Assembly: GCF_041262165.1 (NCBI RefSeq)
Contig: NZ_JBGCBY010000010.1
Span: 1-64,000, forward strand
Reading direction: 5' to 3'
DNA from: Streptacidiphilus sp041262165
GTDB taxonomy: Bacteria > Actinomycetota > Actinomycetes > Streptomycetales > Streptomycetaceae
Length of the DNA: 64,000 nucleotides
Under the pieces are notes generated by a model that had not been told where the DNA came from, did not search any database, and saw only the letters and a list, made by a program, of their open reading frames with translations. This document shows, piece after piece, positions 53,742 through 62,241 of this stretch. A program made the translations under genes and the position numbers. Every line of letters begins with the position of its first letter. The stretch's first letter is position 1.

Positions 53742-54503
53742 CTACGCCCAGTTGGGCGGGCGGCGCTCCAGGAAGGCGAGCATGCCCTCGCGAGCCTCGG
53801 GCGAGCCGAAGAGCAGTGCCGACTGCGCCACCATCGACTCGCCGTCGCGCTCAAAGGTGCGCAGCACGTCTGCGGTGACCAGGCGCTTGGTCTCGGCGAG
53901 GCCCTGCGGGGAGGCCAGCCGCAGCGCGTCGAGCACCGGCTCCAGCGCGGCGGCGGTGTCGTCCGCGGCCTCGCTGAGCAGACCGATGCGCTGGGCCTCC
54001 GCCGCGTCGAAGACCGATCCGGTGAGGTACCAGCGGGAGGCGCCGCGCGGGTCGAGGCGGGGCAGCAGCGCCAGCGAGATCGCGGCGGGCGCCAGGCCGA
54101 GGCGTACCTCGGTGAAGGCGAAGGTGGCCTTGGGGCCTGCCAGGGCCAGGTCGCAGGCGCCGAGCAGGCCGAGGCCGCCTGCCCGGACGTGCCCGTCCAC
54201 CTGGGCGATGACCGGCTTGGGCAGTTCGACGATGGCCCGCATGGTGGCGACCAGACGGCGCGGGTTGGCGGTCGGGTCGCCGGAGGTGGCCTCGGAGAGG
54301 TCCGCGCCGGCGCAGAAGGTGCCGCCGGTGTGGGTGAGGACGACGGCGCGGACGGCGGGGTCCTTCGCCGCCTCGGCGAGTCCCTGCTCCAGTTCAGCGA
54401 CCAGCGTGGAGGAGAGCGCGTTGCGGTTGCGCGGCGAGTCCAGGGTGAGGGTGGCGACGGCCCGGTCCACTCGGTAGTGGACCAGTGGCTCGGTACCGGT
54501 CAT
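53742..54503 (-). CDS. Enoyl-CoA hydratase/isomerase family protein
   Basis: This 253-aa crotonase-fold protein has GGTFCAGADLSE and VDGHVRAGGLGLLGACDLALAG, the oxyanion-hole region, and FAFTEVRLGLAPA. The position of the first catalytic Glu of enoyl-CoA hydratase (Glu144 in rat, in GGCELA) is Leu here, while the second (Glu164 type, FTEVRLG) is kept. Single-Glu crotonases are found with other activities, so hydration is uncertain. GGAAGGA lies upstream of the ATG. It leads an operon with the Nudix gene. Confidence 0.9.
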   Translation of the reverse strand: MTGTEPLVHYRVDRAVATLTLDSPRNRNALSSTLVAELEQGLAEAAKDPAVRAVVLTHTGGTFCAGADLSEATSGDPTANPRRLVATMRAIVELPKPVIAQVDGHVRAGGLGLLGACDLALAGPKATFAFTEVRLGLAPAAISLALLPRLDPRGASRWYLTGSVFDAAEAQRIGLLSEAADDTAAALEPVLDALRLASPQGLAETKRLVTADVLRTFERDGESMVAQSALLFGSPEAREGMLAFLERRPPNWA

Positions 54504-54601
54504 GGGTGGTGATCCTTCCGTGGTGGCTCGGCAGGCTGCTGCGTGACGTTACTACCAGGTCGGGCCCGGCGCTCGCCCCGGGGGGATCTTGTCCGGACCG
54601 A

Positions 54602-54796
54602 GCGGGACCTCGGCGAGCGGGATCCGGGCGGGCGGGACCCGGGCGGGCGGGGTCCAGGCGCGCGGGGTCCAGGCGCGCGGGATCGGGGCGCGCGGGACCT
54701 GGGCCGGCGGGACCTGGGCGCGCCGGGCCTCGGCGAGCGGGACCCGGGCGCGAGGGACCTGGGCGGGCGGGACCCGGGCGCGAGGGACCCGGGCGA
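54602..54796. repeat. 15-bp intergenic minisatellite, 13 units
   Basis: Thirteen in-phase units of consensus GCGGGACCYGGGCGS run without gap from 54602 to 54796, and a degenerate 14th follows. They lie in the 376-bp gap between the crotonase start and the large permease stop; no other gene or promoter is clear here. Translated ORFs over it are only pentapeptide repeats. Confidence 0.95.
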
Positions 54797-54879
54797 GCGG
54801 GTCAGCCGGCCGGAGCCACGTCGTGCTGCCGCCCCCGGGCCAGCTCGGTGACTGGCCGTCCAGCGCGCCCGATGGGGCG

Positions 54880-56535
54880 TCAGCCCAGGTCGCGCCGTCG
54901 CAGACCGGCGAGTCCGGCGGCGGCGAGGGCGGCGGCGAGGACCGTCAGCCAGAGCAGCGGCTCGACGGTGAAGGCGGAGCCCGGGAGCCTAGGGACGTGG
55001 GTGAACGGGGAGAGGTCGAGCAGCCACTGTCCCGCATGCACGACAGGGCCGAGGTACGCGATCAGCAGCAGCCCGCCGAGGACGCCCCAGGCCGCCGAGG
55101 TCCTGCTCGGCAGCAGTCCGACGACCGCGACAGCCGTCGCAGCCATGAACCACACGGCCGGAAGCTGCACCAGCGCGCCGCCCAGCAGGTCGGTGGTCCG
55201 GCCGCCGACGTCGCCCAGCACCGCGCCCGCCGCCACTCCGGTCCCGAGACCGCCGGCGAGCAGCAGCAGTGCCGATCCCGCCAGCGGGTACGCGAGGTGG
55301 CTGCCCGCCCAACGGAGCCGGGACACAGCGGTGGCCAGCAACGGTTCGGCGCGCCCGCCGGTCTCCTCGCCACGCAGCCGCAACACGGCCTGCACCGCGT
55401 AGACGGCGGCGACCATGCCGAGCAGGTTGGTCATGGTGGCGAGGTAGGAGTCGACCAGGACCTGCTGCCCGCCCATCCGCCGGATGATCTGCTCCAGCTG
55501 GGCGTTGCCCTGAAGGAGGCTCAGCACACCGTTGGCGAGGCTGCCGAAGACCGCTCCGGCGATCAGGAAGCCGAGGCTCCAGCCGATGAGCGAGCCCCGC
55601 TGGAGCCGCCAGGCCAGGGCGGCGGGGCTGCGCAGCCAGGCGGCGCCGACAGCGGGTCCCGGGCGCTGCGGCAGCAGCCCCGCGCCGAGGTCCCGCCGTC
55701 CGACCAGCACGTACGCGGCGGCGGTGAGCCCGGCGGCACAGCCGAGGGCGAGGGCCACGACCCACCAGCGGTCGCCGCCGTAGGCGCGGACCTGTTCGGT
55801 CCAGCCGAGCGGTGACAGCCAGACCAGCCAGCCGGGTCCGTTCGACCCCGCCGCGTCCCCCGCGGCCCGCACCACGAACGCGAGGCCGAGCAGCGCGCCG
55901 CACAGGCCGTTCGCTGCGCGTCCGGTCTCGGCCAGTTGGGCGGCGACGGCGGCGGTGCCGGTGAACACCAGACCGGCGGCGCCGAGCGAGACGCCGAAGG
56001 CGATCGAGCCCGACGCCCGCTCGCCGAGCGCGATCAGGATGACCGGGATGAGCACCGCGACCAGGACGTTGCCGAGTACGGCGGTGCCCACCGCGGCGGT
56101 GAGCGGCGCGCGGCGGCCGACGGCCCCGGCGCCGACCAGCTCCAGCCGTCCGGCCTCCTCCTCGGCCCTGCTGTGCCGCACCACGAGCAGGAAGCTCATC
56201 AGCGCGACGACGACCCCGCCGAAGGCGCCCATCCGCCAGGCCGTCAGGCCGCCGATGCTGCTGCCGTCGTGGACCGGCCCGTAGAGGGCGCGCAGCGAAC
56301 TGCTGGTGTTGATACTGGCCGCGAACTGCTCACGGGCGGCGGTGCTCGGGTAGAGCTTCCTGAAGCTGACGGCGGTGGCGGCGACGGAGCCGATCGCCGC
56401 GTACACCCAGACCGGGAGCATGACCTTGTCGCGGCGCAGCGCCAGCCGCAGCAGGACACCGAGGCCGGACAGCGACCCCGCCCGGGACGCGGACCTGGGT
56501 CCGGACACCGGCACGGTCGTGGACAGAGCGGTCAC
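54880..56535 (-). CDS. Large ABC-type exporter permease
   Basis: This 551-aa protein has about twelve membrane helices, twice the usual ABC-2 number, and belongs to the actinobacterial antibiotic/polyketide exporter permease type. Visible features include GERASGSIAFGVSLGAAGL and RLRWAGSHLAYPLAGSALLLL. It pairs with the ATPase upstream; the start GTG 56535 overlaps that gene's stop (GTGA). The ORF extension upstream is unrelated. Adjacent MarR-type and two-component genes suggest it is induced by an envelope or drug signal. Confidence 0.9.
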   Translation of the reverse strand: MTALSTTVPVSGPRSASRAGSLSGLGVLLRLALRRDKVMLPVWVYAAIGSVAATAVSFRKLYPSTAAREQFAASINTSSSLRALYGPVHDGSSIGGLTAWRMGAFGGVVVALMSFLLVVRHSRAEEEAGRLELVGAGAVGRRAPLTAAVGTAVLGNVLVAVLIPVILIALGERASGSIAFGVSLGAAGLVFTGTAAVAAQLAETGRAANGLCGALLGLAFVVRAAGDAAGSNGPGWLVWLSPLGWTEQVRAYGGDRWWVVALALGCAAGLTAAAYVLVGRRDLGAGLLPQRPGPAVGAAWLRSPAALAWRLQRGSLIGWSLGFLIAGAVFGSLANGVLSLLQGNAQLEQIIRRMGGQQVLVDSYLATMTNLLGMVAAVYAVQAVLRLRGEETGGRAEPLLATAVSRLRWAGSHLAYPLAGSALLLLAGGLGTGVAAGAVLGDVGGRTTDLLGGALVQLPAVWFMAATAVAVVGLLPSRTSAAWGVLGGLLLIAYLGPVVHAGQWLLDLSPFTHVPRLPGSAFTVEPLLWLTVLAAALAAAGLAGLRRRDLG

Positions 56536-57428
56536 TGCTCCGCTCCCTGCGGTTCGTAGTGGCGCAGGAACAATTCCTCGAGCGTTGGCGGACGGCTCGT
56601 CAGCGTCCGTACGCCGGCCGCGGTAAGGGCCCGGAGCAGGCCGTCGAGCCGGTCGGTGTCGACCTGGCAGCGCAGCCGGGTGCCGTCCAGGTCGACGTCG
56701 TGCAGGCCCGGCAGCTCGGCCAGACCCTGCGGCGCGCCGGCGAGTTCGGCCTCGATCGAGGTACGGGTGAGATGGCGCAGCTCGGTGAGGGTCCCGGTCT
56801 CCACGGTGCGGCCGGAACGGATGATGCTTACCCGGTCGCACAAGGCCTCGACCTCGCTGAGGATGTGGCTGGACAGCAGCACGGTCCGGCCGCGCTCCCG
56901 CTCCTCGGCGACGCAGGCCCGGAACACCTCCTCCATCAGCGGGTCCAGGCCGGAGGTAGGCTCGTCCATGATCAGCAGTTCGACGTCGGAGGCGAGGGCC
57001 GCGACCAGGGCGACCTTCTGCCGGTTGCCCTTGGAGTAGGCGCGGCCCTTCTTGGTCGGGTCGAGTTCAAAGCGCTCCAGCAGGGCGGCACGGCGTTTGG
57101 CGTCGACGCCTCCGCGCAGCCGTCCGAGCAGGTCGATGACCTCTCCGCCGGAGAGGTTGCGCCACAGGGTGACGTCACCGGGGACATAGGCGAGCCGGCG
57201 GTGCAGGGCCACCGAGTCGCGCCAGGGGTCGCCGTCGAGCAGCCGGGCCTCGCCGGAGTCGGCGCGGATCAGCCCGAGGAGCACCCGGATGGTGGTGGAC
57301 TTCCCCGAGCCGTTGGGCCCGAGGAAGCCGTGTACCTCGCCCTGGGTGACGGACAGGTCGAGTCCGTCGAGGGCGCGCGTCCGGCCGAAGGTCTTCACCA
57401 GGCCGGACGCGGAGATGGCCGTTGTCAT
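56532..57428 (-). CDS. ABC exporter ATPase
   Basis: This 298-aa ATPase has FLGPNGSGKST (Walker A), AYSKGNRQKVALVAAL in place of the standard LSGGQ signature, and LLIMDEPTSGLDPL (Walker B). The SKGNRQK signature variant is regularly seen in this exporter subfamily. The H-loop is in SSHILSEVEAL. A C-terminal domain (about 215-298) follows. It drives the permease behind it and is divergent from the MarR-type gene 75 bp away, across a shared regulatory region. Confidence 0.93.
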   Translation of the reverse strand: MTTAISASGLVKTFGRTRALDGLDLSVTQGEVHGFLGPNGSGKSTTIRVLLGLIRADSGEARLLDGDPWRDSVALHRRLAYVPGDVTLWRNLSGGEVIDLLGRLRGGVDAKRRAALLERFELDPTKKGRAYSKGNRQKVALVAALASDVELLIMDEPTSGLDPLMEEVFRACVAEERERGRTVLLSSHILSEVEALCDRVSIIRSGRTVETGTLTELRHLTRTSIEAELAGAPQGLAELPGLHDVDLDGTRLRCQVDTDRLDGLLRALTAAGVRTLTSRPPTLEELFLRHYEPQGAEQ

Positions 57429-57448
57429 AGATCCGACGCTACACTTGT

Positions 57449-57496
57449 TTCACAAATCCGTGAAGATAATGAATTCTGTGGAGCCCAAGATAGGCT
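57449..57496 (+). promoter_or_regulatory. Shared regulatory region of ABC and MarR-type genes
   Basis: TTCAC-AAATCC-GTGAA (57449-57464) is a small dyad between the divergent starts. On the plus strand TAGGCT (57491-57496) lies 7 bp before the MarR-type ATG, leaderless geometry. The 13-mer AATCCGTGAAGAT here also occurs at 32164-32176. Confidence 0.45.
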
Positions 57497-57503
57497 GGCC
57501 GGC

Positions 57504-58097
57504 ATGAGCGCAGCGCGATCCGTCCCCGACCGCGACCCCGGTTTCGGCCCCGAAGCCGACCTCGGAACCGACTCCGGAAGCGGCTCGAACCCGGACCCCG
57601 AGGCGTTGCGTGCCTTCATCGAGCGCTTCACCACCGTGCTGTGCGACTCCGGCTTCCCACCGATGCCGGCCCGCGTCTTCGTCGCCCTCCTCGCTACCGA
57701 CAGCGGCCGCCTCACCGCCGCCGAACTGGGCGAGCTGCTGCAGATCAGCCCGGCCGCTGTGTCCGGCGCCGTGCGCTACCTGATGCAGCTCAACCTGGTC
57801 AGCCGCGAGCGCGAACCGGGCTCGCGCCGCGACCGCTACCGGGTCTACAACGACATCTGGTACGAGGCCGCGCTGCGCCGCGACCAGGTGCTGGTGCGCT
57901 GGGAGACGAGCCTGGCCGAGGGCATCTCGGTGCTCGGCGCGGACAGCCCGGCCGGTGTCAGGCTGGTCGAGTCGCTCGCCTTCTTCGCCTTCATCCGCGA
58001 GGAGCTGCCGCTGCTGCTGGAGCGCTGGCACCAGGTTCGCGCCGCGCTCCCCGCCGACGGTGCGTCAGCCCAGCCAGCCGGGCCGGACCAGGCCTGA
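57504..58097 (+). CDS. MarR/GbsR-type transcriptional regulator
   Basis: This 197-aa protein has a disordered Asp/Gly/Ser-rich start, a winged helix (FVALLATDSGRLTAAELGELLQISPAAVSGAVRYLMQLNLVSREREPGSRRDRYRV, about residues 52-110) and a helical C-terminal region. It is close to the GbsR-like MarR relatives that sit beside exporter genes. It is divergent from the ABC ATPase with a 75-bp gap and probably represses that exporter. The ATG has TAGGCT 7 bp upstream and no ribosome site. Its 3' end overlaps the response-regulator gene tail to tail by 33 bp. Confidence 0.88.
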   Translation: MSAARSVPDRDPGFGPEADLGTDSGSGSNPDPEALRAFIERFTTVLCDSGFPPMPARVFVALLATDSGRLTAAELGELLQISPAAVSGAVRYLMQLNLVSREREPGSRRDRYRVYNDIWYEAALRRDQVLVRWETSLAEGISVLGADSPAGVRLVESLAFFAFIREELPLLLERWHQVRAALPADGASAQPAGPDQA

Positions 58098-58730
58098 CTC
58101 GTAGGCCAGCACCACCAACTGCGCCCGGTCCCGCGCACCCAGCTTCACCATCGCCCGGCTGACATGTGTCTTCGCCGTCAGCGGGCTGACCACGAGGCGG
58201 CCGGCGATCTCGTCGTTGGACAGGCCGAGCCCGACCAGCGCCACCACCTCTCGCTCACGGTCCGTCAGCCGGGCCAGCGGCGCGGACTGCTCGGGCTCCT
58301 TGGACCTGGCGGCAAACTCCGAGATCAGCCGACGGGTCACCCCCGGCGACAGCAGCCCGTCGCCCGCGTGGACCGCGCGCACGGCCCGTACCAGCTCCGC
58401 CGGTTCGGTGTCCTTGACCAGGAAGCCGGCGGCGCCGGCACGCAGCGCCTCGAAGACGTACTCGTCGAGCTCGAACGTCGTCAGCACGACGACCTTCGCG
58501 GCCGCGAGTGACGGGTCGTCGGAGATCATCCGGGTGGCCGCGAGCCCGTCCAGCTGCGGCATCCGGATGTCCATCAGCACTACGTCCGGCCGCAGTTCGC
58601 GGGCGAGGCGGACGGCGGCGACGCCGTCGTCCGCCTCGCCGACCACCTCGACGTCGGGCTGCGCGTCGAGCAGCGAGCGGAACCCGGCGCGGACCAGGAC
58701 CTGGTCGTCGGCGAGCAGGACGCGGATCAT
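58065..58730 (-). CDS. NarL-type response regulator
   Basis: This 221-aa regulator has a receiver domain (DD at 8-9, acceptor Asp54 in VVLMDIRMPQLDG, TFELDEYVFEAL and KD Lys) and a C-terminal LuxR helix-turn-helix (LTDREREVVALVGLGLSNDEIAGRLVVSPLTAKTHVSRAMVKL). It is coupled to the kinase gene by a 4-bp overlap (58727-58730). With the neighbouring exporter and MarR-type gene it may form an antibiotic-response module; DNA targets are unknown. Confidence 0.95.
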   Translation of the reverse strand: MIRVLLADDQVLVRAGFRSLLDAQPDVEVVGEADDGVAAVRLARELRPDVVLMDIRMPQLDGLAATRMISDDPSLAAAKVVVLTTFELDEYVFEALRAGAAGFLVKDTEPAELVRAVRAVHAGDGLLSPGVTRRLISEFAARSKEPEQSAPLARLTDREREVVALVGLGLSNDEIAGRLVVSPLTAKTHVSRAMVKLGARDRAQLVVLAYESGLVRPGWLG

Positions 58731-59902
58731 CGGACCTCCTCGGAGGCGTCAGTGGTGAGCGGTAGGTCGGCCCGGACCCGGAAGCCCGCACCGTGCGGCT
58801 GCGCCGTGACGCCGCCGCCGAGTGCGGCGACGCGCTCCCGCATCCCGGTCAGCCCGCTGCCGGAACCGCCGGCGCGCGGGCCGCCGGTCGCCGAGACCGG
58901 GCCCGGGTCGCGTACCTCGAGCGTCAGCACCGACGGGTCGTAGGTCACCTCCACCTCGGCGGTGCGCGCGGAGGAGTGCCGGATGACGTTCGTCAGCGCC
59001 TCCTGGACGATCCGGAACGCCGCCAGCTCGACGCCCTGCGGCAGCGGCCTGGGTGCGCCCTGCGTCCGGAGCGTGACCGCGAGCCCCGCCGCGCGGGCCT
59101 GGTCGACCAGCTCCCCCAGCCGGTCCAGACCCGGTGCGGGAGCACGGGGTGCGTCCCGGCCCGGCGTCCGCAGCGTGCCCAGCACCTGGCGCACCTCGCC
59201 GAGGGCCTCCTTGCTGGTCTGCTTGATCGTGGTCAGCGCGGTGCGGGCCTGCTCCGGGTCCCCGTCCAGCAGTTCGAGGGCGACGCCCGCCTGAATGTTG
59301 ATCAGCGAAATGCTGTGCGCGAGGACGTCGTGCAACTCGCGGGCGATCGCGAGGCGCTGCTCGTCCGCGACCCGCTGCTCGCGCTCGGCCCGGACCTGGC
59401 GGCGCTGCTCGCGCTGCTCGATCCTGGTGCGGATCACCTCGGCGGCGAGAACCACCAGCAGCAGCCAGGCCAGCATGCCCAGTTCCTGGGCCCAGGCCAG
59501 CTTGCCGGTCGCCAGCGAGGCAGCGAGGTGCGCCAGGTAGAGGCCGCCCACGGACGCCCACGCCGCCTTGCGGTGGCCGGTCAGAACGGCGCTGACGAAG
59601 CCGACGACCACGCTCACGAAGATCGGTCCGTAGGGGTAGCCCACGAGCAGGTAGGCCACCGCCACCGCGGTGGTCCCGACGCACACGGCCACCGGCCACC
59701 GGGTCCGGAACAGCAGGAACGCCGGGCCGAGCAGCAGCAGAACGTAGCCGAGGAGGTCCAGGGCCTGGTGGCCGTGCTGGTTGTGCTGCGCGGCACGGGT
59801 GCCGACGACCTGGATCACGGCGATGCCGACGGCGGCCATCACCGCAGCCCGCGCGGGCAGCGGGCCGCTGCCGCGCTGCCGACGGGCTCCGGTGGAAGTC
59901 AT
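58727..59902 (-). CDS. NarL-partner sensor histidine kinase
   Basis: This 391-aa kinase has six membrane helices in the first ~155 residues with almost no outer loops, then a coiled stretch and the HisKA_3 dimer box ELHDVLAHSISLINIQAG (His191), followed by the ATPase domain (EALTNVIRHS N-box, then SGSGLTGMRERVAALGG). Such kinases often sense envelope stress or drugs within the membrane. No ribosome site is seen; TACGGT (59909-59914) lies 6 bp before the ATG. The ORF extension upstream is unrelated. Confidence 0.93.
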   Translation of the reverse strand: MTSTGARRQRGSGPLPARAAVMAAVGIAVIQVVGTRAAQHNQHGHQALDLLGYVLLLLGPAFLLFRTRWPVAVCVGTTAVAVAYLLVGYPYGPIFVSVVVGFVSAVLTGHRKAAWASVGGLYLAHLAASLATGKLAWAQELGMLAWLLLVVLAAEVIRTRIEQREQRRQVRAEREQRVADEQRLAIARELHDVLAHSISLINIQAGVALELLDGDPEQARTALTTIKQTSKEALGEVRQVLGTLRTPGRDAPRAPAPGLDRLGELVDQARAAGLAVTLRTQGAPRPLPQGVELAAFRIVQEALTNVIRHSSARTAEVEVTYDPSVLTLEVRDPGPVSATGGPRAGGSGSGLTGMRERVAALGGGVTAQPHGAGFRVRADLPLTTDASEEVR

Positions 59903-60000
59903 ACCGGCACCGTAGGTCACCGCGGGCCCCGGGCGCGTCAGCCCGGCGGGGTCGGCCCGGCTACTTCCCCGGTAGTACTCCGTGGCGAGCCCGCACGGGC

Positions 60001-61248
60001 CTACCCTCGGGTCAGCAGGTCGATGGTCTGGCGTCCCAGCCCGTGCTCGCGGCTGAGTCCGGCGAAGGTGGTGTGCCCCTGGGTGACCCGGGCGAAAGCC
60101 TTCCAGGCGGGCCGCATGCCGACGGCCGCGAGGTGGAACGCCTGCGGGCGGTGCTCGAACGCGGTCATCAGCTTGCGGCCGATCCGCATCTCGACACCGA
60201 GGCCGGCCTTGATCGCGAAGGCGTAGTTGAGGGCCTGGCGGCGCACGTCGGTGGCGTCGTCGGCGGCGGCGATCCTCACCGCCCACTCGCCGGCGAGCCG
60301 GCCGGAGCGCAGCGCGTAGGAGATGCCCTCGCGGGTCCACGGCTCCAGCAGCCCGGCGGCGTCGCCCGCGACCAGCACCCGGCCCTTGGACAGCGGCGAG
60401 TCCTCGGCGCGGCAGCGGGTGAGGTGGCCGGACTCGATGGAGGGTGTGAAACCGGACAGGCCCAGCCGGGAGATGAAGTCCTTGAGGTAGGCGCGGGTGT
60501 CGGCGCCCTGGCCCCGGGCGGCGATGACGCCCACGGTGAGGCTGTCACCCTTGGGGAAGACCCAGCCGTAGGAGCCTGGGACCTTGCCGCCCCAGTCCAG
60601 CAGGACCCGACCGGCCCAGTCCTCGGCGACGCTGGGCGGCACCGGGATCTCCGCCTCCAGACCGAGGTCGACCTGGTCGAAGCTGACGCCCACGTGCGCA
60701 CCGATCCGTCCGGCGCTGCCGTCAGCGCCGACCACGGCCCGGGCCCGGACGGTGCGGCCGTCCTGGAGGGTGAGCACCGCGCCCTGCTCCTCCGACTCCG
60801 CCGACTCCCGCACTCCCGTGACGGTGACTCCGGTCGCCAGCACGGCGCCCGCCTTCTCTGCGCACTGGACCAGGCGCTGGTCGAACTCGTCCCGGTTGAC
60901 CAGCCCGAACAGCATCTTCTTGGAACGGCGGGTGCGCTGGAACTTCCCGTCCAGGGCGAAGGTGATGGCGTGGACGCGGTCCTTGAGCGGCAGCACGAAC
61001 CCGGGCGGCAGCGCGTCGCGGGAGGGGCCGATGATGCCGCCGCCGCAGGTCTTGTATCGGGGCGGGGCCGCCTTGTCGAGCAGCAGGACGCGCAGCCCTT
61101 CGCCGGTGGAGGCCGCCGCGTAGGCGGCGGAGGCACCGGCCGGTCCGGCGCCGACGACCACGACGTCCCACACCCCGCTCAACTCGTCGGGGCTCAACTC
61201 GTCGATGAACGGGGGCTGGTCGCCGCTGGGGCCCTGGGTCTGCGTCAC
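60001..61248 (-). CDS. Geranylgeranyl reductase family flavoprotein
   Basis: This 415-aa FAD-dependent oxidoreductase has the dinucleotide motif VVVGAGPAGASAAY (residues ~30-43), the CGGGI segment near 68-72 (PYKTCGGGI style), GADGSAGRIG, and GDAAGLLEPWTREGISYALRSG at ~300-320. The family reduces isoprenoid double bonds, for example in menaquinone or chlorophyll side chains; the substrate here is unknown. The GTG start has GAGGAAG directly upstream, and TAATAT (61257-61262) 8 bp before it. A palindrome AGGGCA-G-TGCCCT (61264-61276) overlaps the promoter. Confidence 0.9.
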   Translation of the reverse strand: MTQTQGPSGDQPPFIDELSPDELSGVWDVVVVGAGPAGASAAYAAASTGEGLRVLLLDKAAPPRYKTCGGGIIGPSRDALPPGFVLPLKDRVHAITFALDGKFQRTRRSKKMLFGLVNRDEFDQRLVQCAEKAGAVLATGVTVTGVRESAESEEQGAVLTLQDGRTVRARAVVGADGSAGRIGAHVGVSFDQVDLGLEAEIPVPPSVAEDWAGRVLLDWGGKVPGSYGWVFPKGDSLTVGVIAARGQGADTRAYLKDFISRLGLSGFTPSIESGHLTRCRAEDSPLSKGRVLVAGDAAGLLEPWTREGISYALRSGRLAGEWAVRIAAADDATDVRRQALNYAFAIKAGLGVEMRIGRKLMTAFEHRPQAFHLAAVGMRPAWKAFARVTQGHTTFAGLSREHGLGRQTIDLLTRG

Positions 61249-61263
61249 GCTTCCTCATATTAG

Positions 61264-61276
61264 AGGGCAGTGCCCT
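61264..61276. promoter_or_regulatory. Palindrome in the flavoprotein promoter
   Basis: AGGGCA-G-TGCCCT is a perfect 13-bp dyad directly upstream of a TAATAT -10 (61257-61262, minus strand) of the flavoprotein gene. It also lies 7 bp beyond the convergent DUF4184-type stop. Possible operator. Confidence 0.4.
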
Positions 61277-61282
61277 GGCCAA

Positions 61283-62104
61283 TCACGTACCGGGGGGCCG
61301 ACTGGCCGTCACCCGCATCGCCAGCGCGTACGCGGTCGCCCCGACCGCGGCCCCGGTGCCCGCGCCGAAGGAGGCGATGGCGACCAGGTCGGAGAGGGTG
61401 GGACGGGCGTGCAGCCGCGGCACCTCGCGTGCCGCGCGGTGGGCCGCGCCCAGCACGGCGCTCGCCGCGAGGAACGCCGTCGCCCGCCTTCTGACTGCGG
61501 GTCGGAGGGCGATCCTGCGCGGCTCCGTGGTCGGTTGGCGGCCCAGCGCCTGCCGTCCCAGCGCCCGACGCCCGGCGACCGCGAGGACGCCCAGGCCGGC
61601 GGCGGACGTCCCCCACTGCAGCGCCTGGTGGACCGGCATTCCGGCGACCTCGCGCCGCAGTGCCGGGAACGCGCGCACCCCGGCCCGCCCGTGGTGCGTG
61701 AAGGAGTCCCAGCCGACGTGGGTGAGCGCGCCGAGCGTGGCGGAGGCGGTGAACCAGGCCGCGTCGTAGGCGTCCCGCTGGTCCGGCTTGCGGAGCGGCG
61801 CGGTGAGGGCTTCGGCGCGGTCCGCCCAGGGGTCGGGCAGCAGGGCGACCAGCGGTTCCCGCAGCAGCCCGTGCCAGCTCGCGACCAGACCGGCGGCGAT
61901 GGCCACGTCCACCGTCGGGAGCGCCCACGGGCGGTGTGCGACGCGGCCGAAGCCGAAGGCGCCGGGAAGCAGGCTCTCCACGAAGAACGGCACGTCGGGC
62001 GCGAGCGATCCGGCGACCAGCGCGGAGGCGATCAACGGCCCGCGCCCTCTCCCCTCGTGGAGGAAGGGGAGAACGGCGGCCGCGTGGCTGAGGGTGAAGG
62101 GCAC
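61283..62104 (-). CDS. DUF4184-like membrane protein
   Basis: This 273-aa protein begins VPFTLSHAAAVLPFL, a start typical of the DUF4184 family, and has about five hydrophobic helices. Several conserved His/Asp residues (SHAAA, APDVP, HRPWALPTVD, HVGWDSFTHHGR) suggest a metal site in or near the membrane, as in related YdjM/hydrolase-like families. The start GTG 62104 has AGGA upstream; the longer ORF adds Cys-rich residues not seen in the family. Function is unknown; a phosphohydrolase or metal-dependent role is only inference. Confidence 0.85.
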   Translation of the reverse strand: MPFTLSHAAAVLPFLHEGRGRGPLIASALVAGSLAPDVPFFVESLLPGAFGFGRVAHRPWALPTVDVAIAAGLVASWHGLLREPLVALLPDPWADRAEALTAPLRKPDQRDAYDAAWFTASATLGALTHVGWDSFTHHGRAGVRAFPALRREVAGMPVHQALQWGTSAAGLGVLAVAGRRALGRQALGRQPTTEPRRIALRPAVRRRATAFLAASAVLGAAHRAAREVPRLHARPTLSDLVAIASFGAGTGAAVGATAYALAMRVTASRPPGT

Positions 62105-62211
62105 GGGACAATCCTGCCGGGTCGGGCGGACGGTGGCACGATAATCCTTCGTCCAAGGTGCCAGGCAGGCGTATGAGCAGGGGCACATCCGTCCGAATGA
62201 GGGGGGCCTGT

Positions 62212-62241
62212 TTGATGAGTGACTTCTTGATGAGTGACTTC
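62212..62241. repeat. Exact 15-bp duplication at a start codon
   Basis: TTGATGAGTGACTTC occurs twice without mismatch (62212-62226 and 62227-62241), duplicating the ATG and first residues of the DUF1990-like gene (MSDFL then MSDF). Confidence 0.97.
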
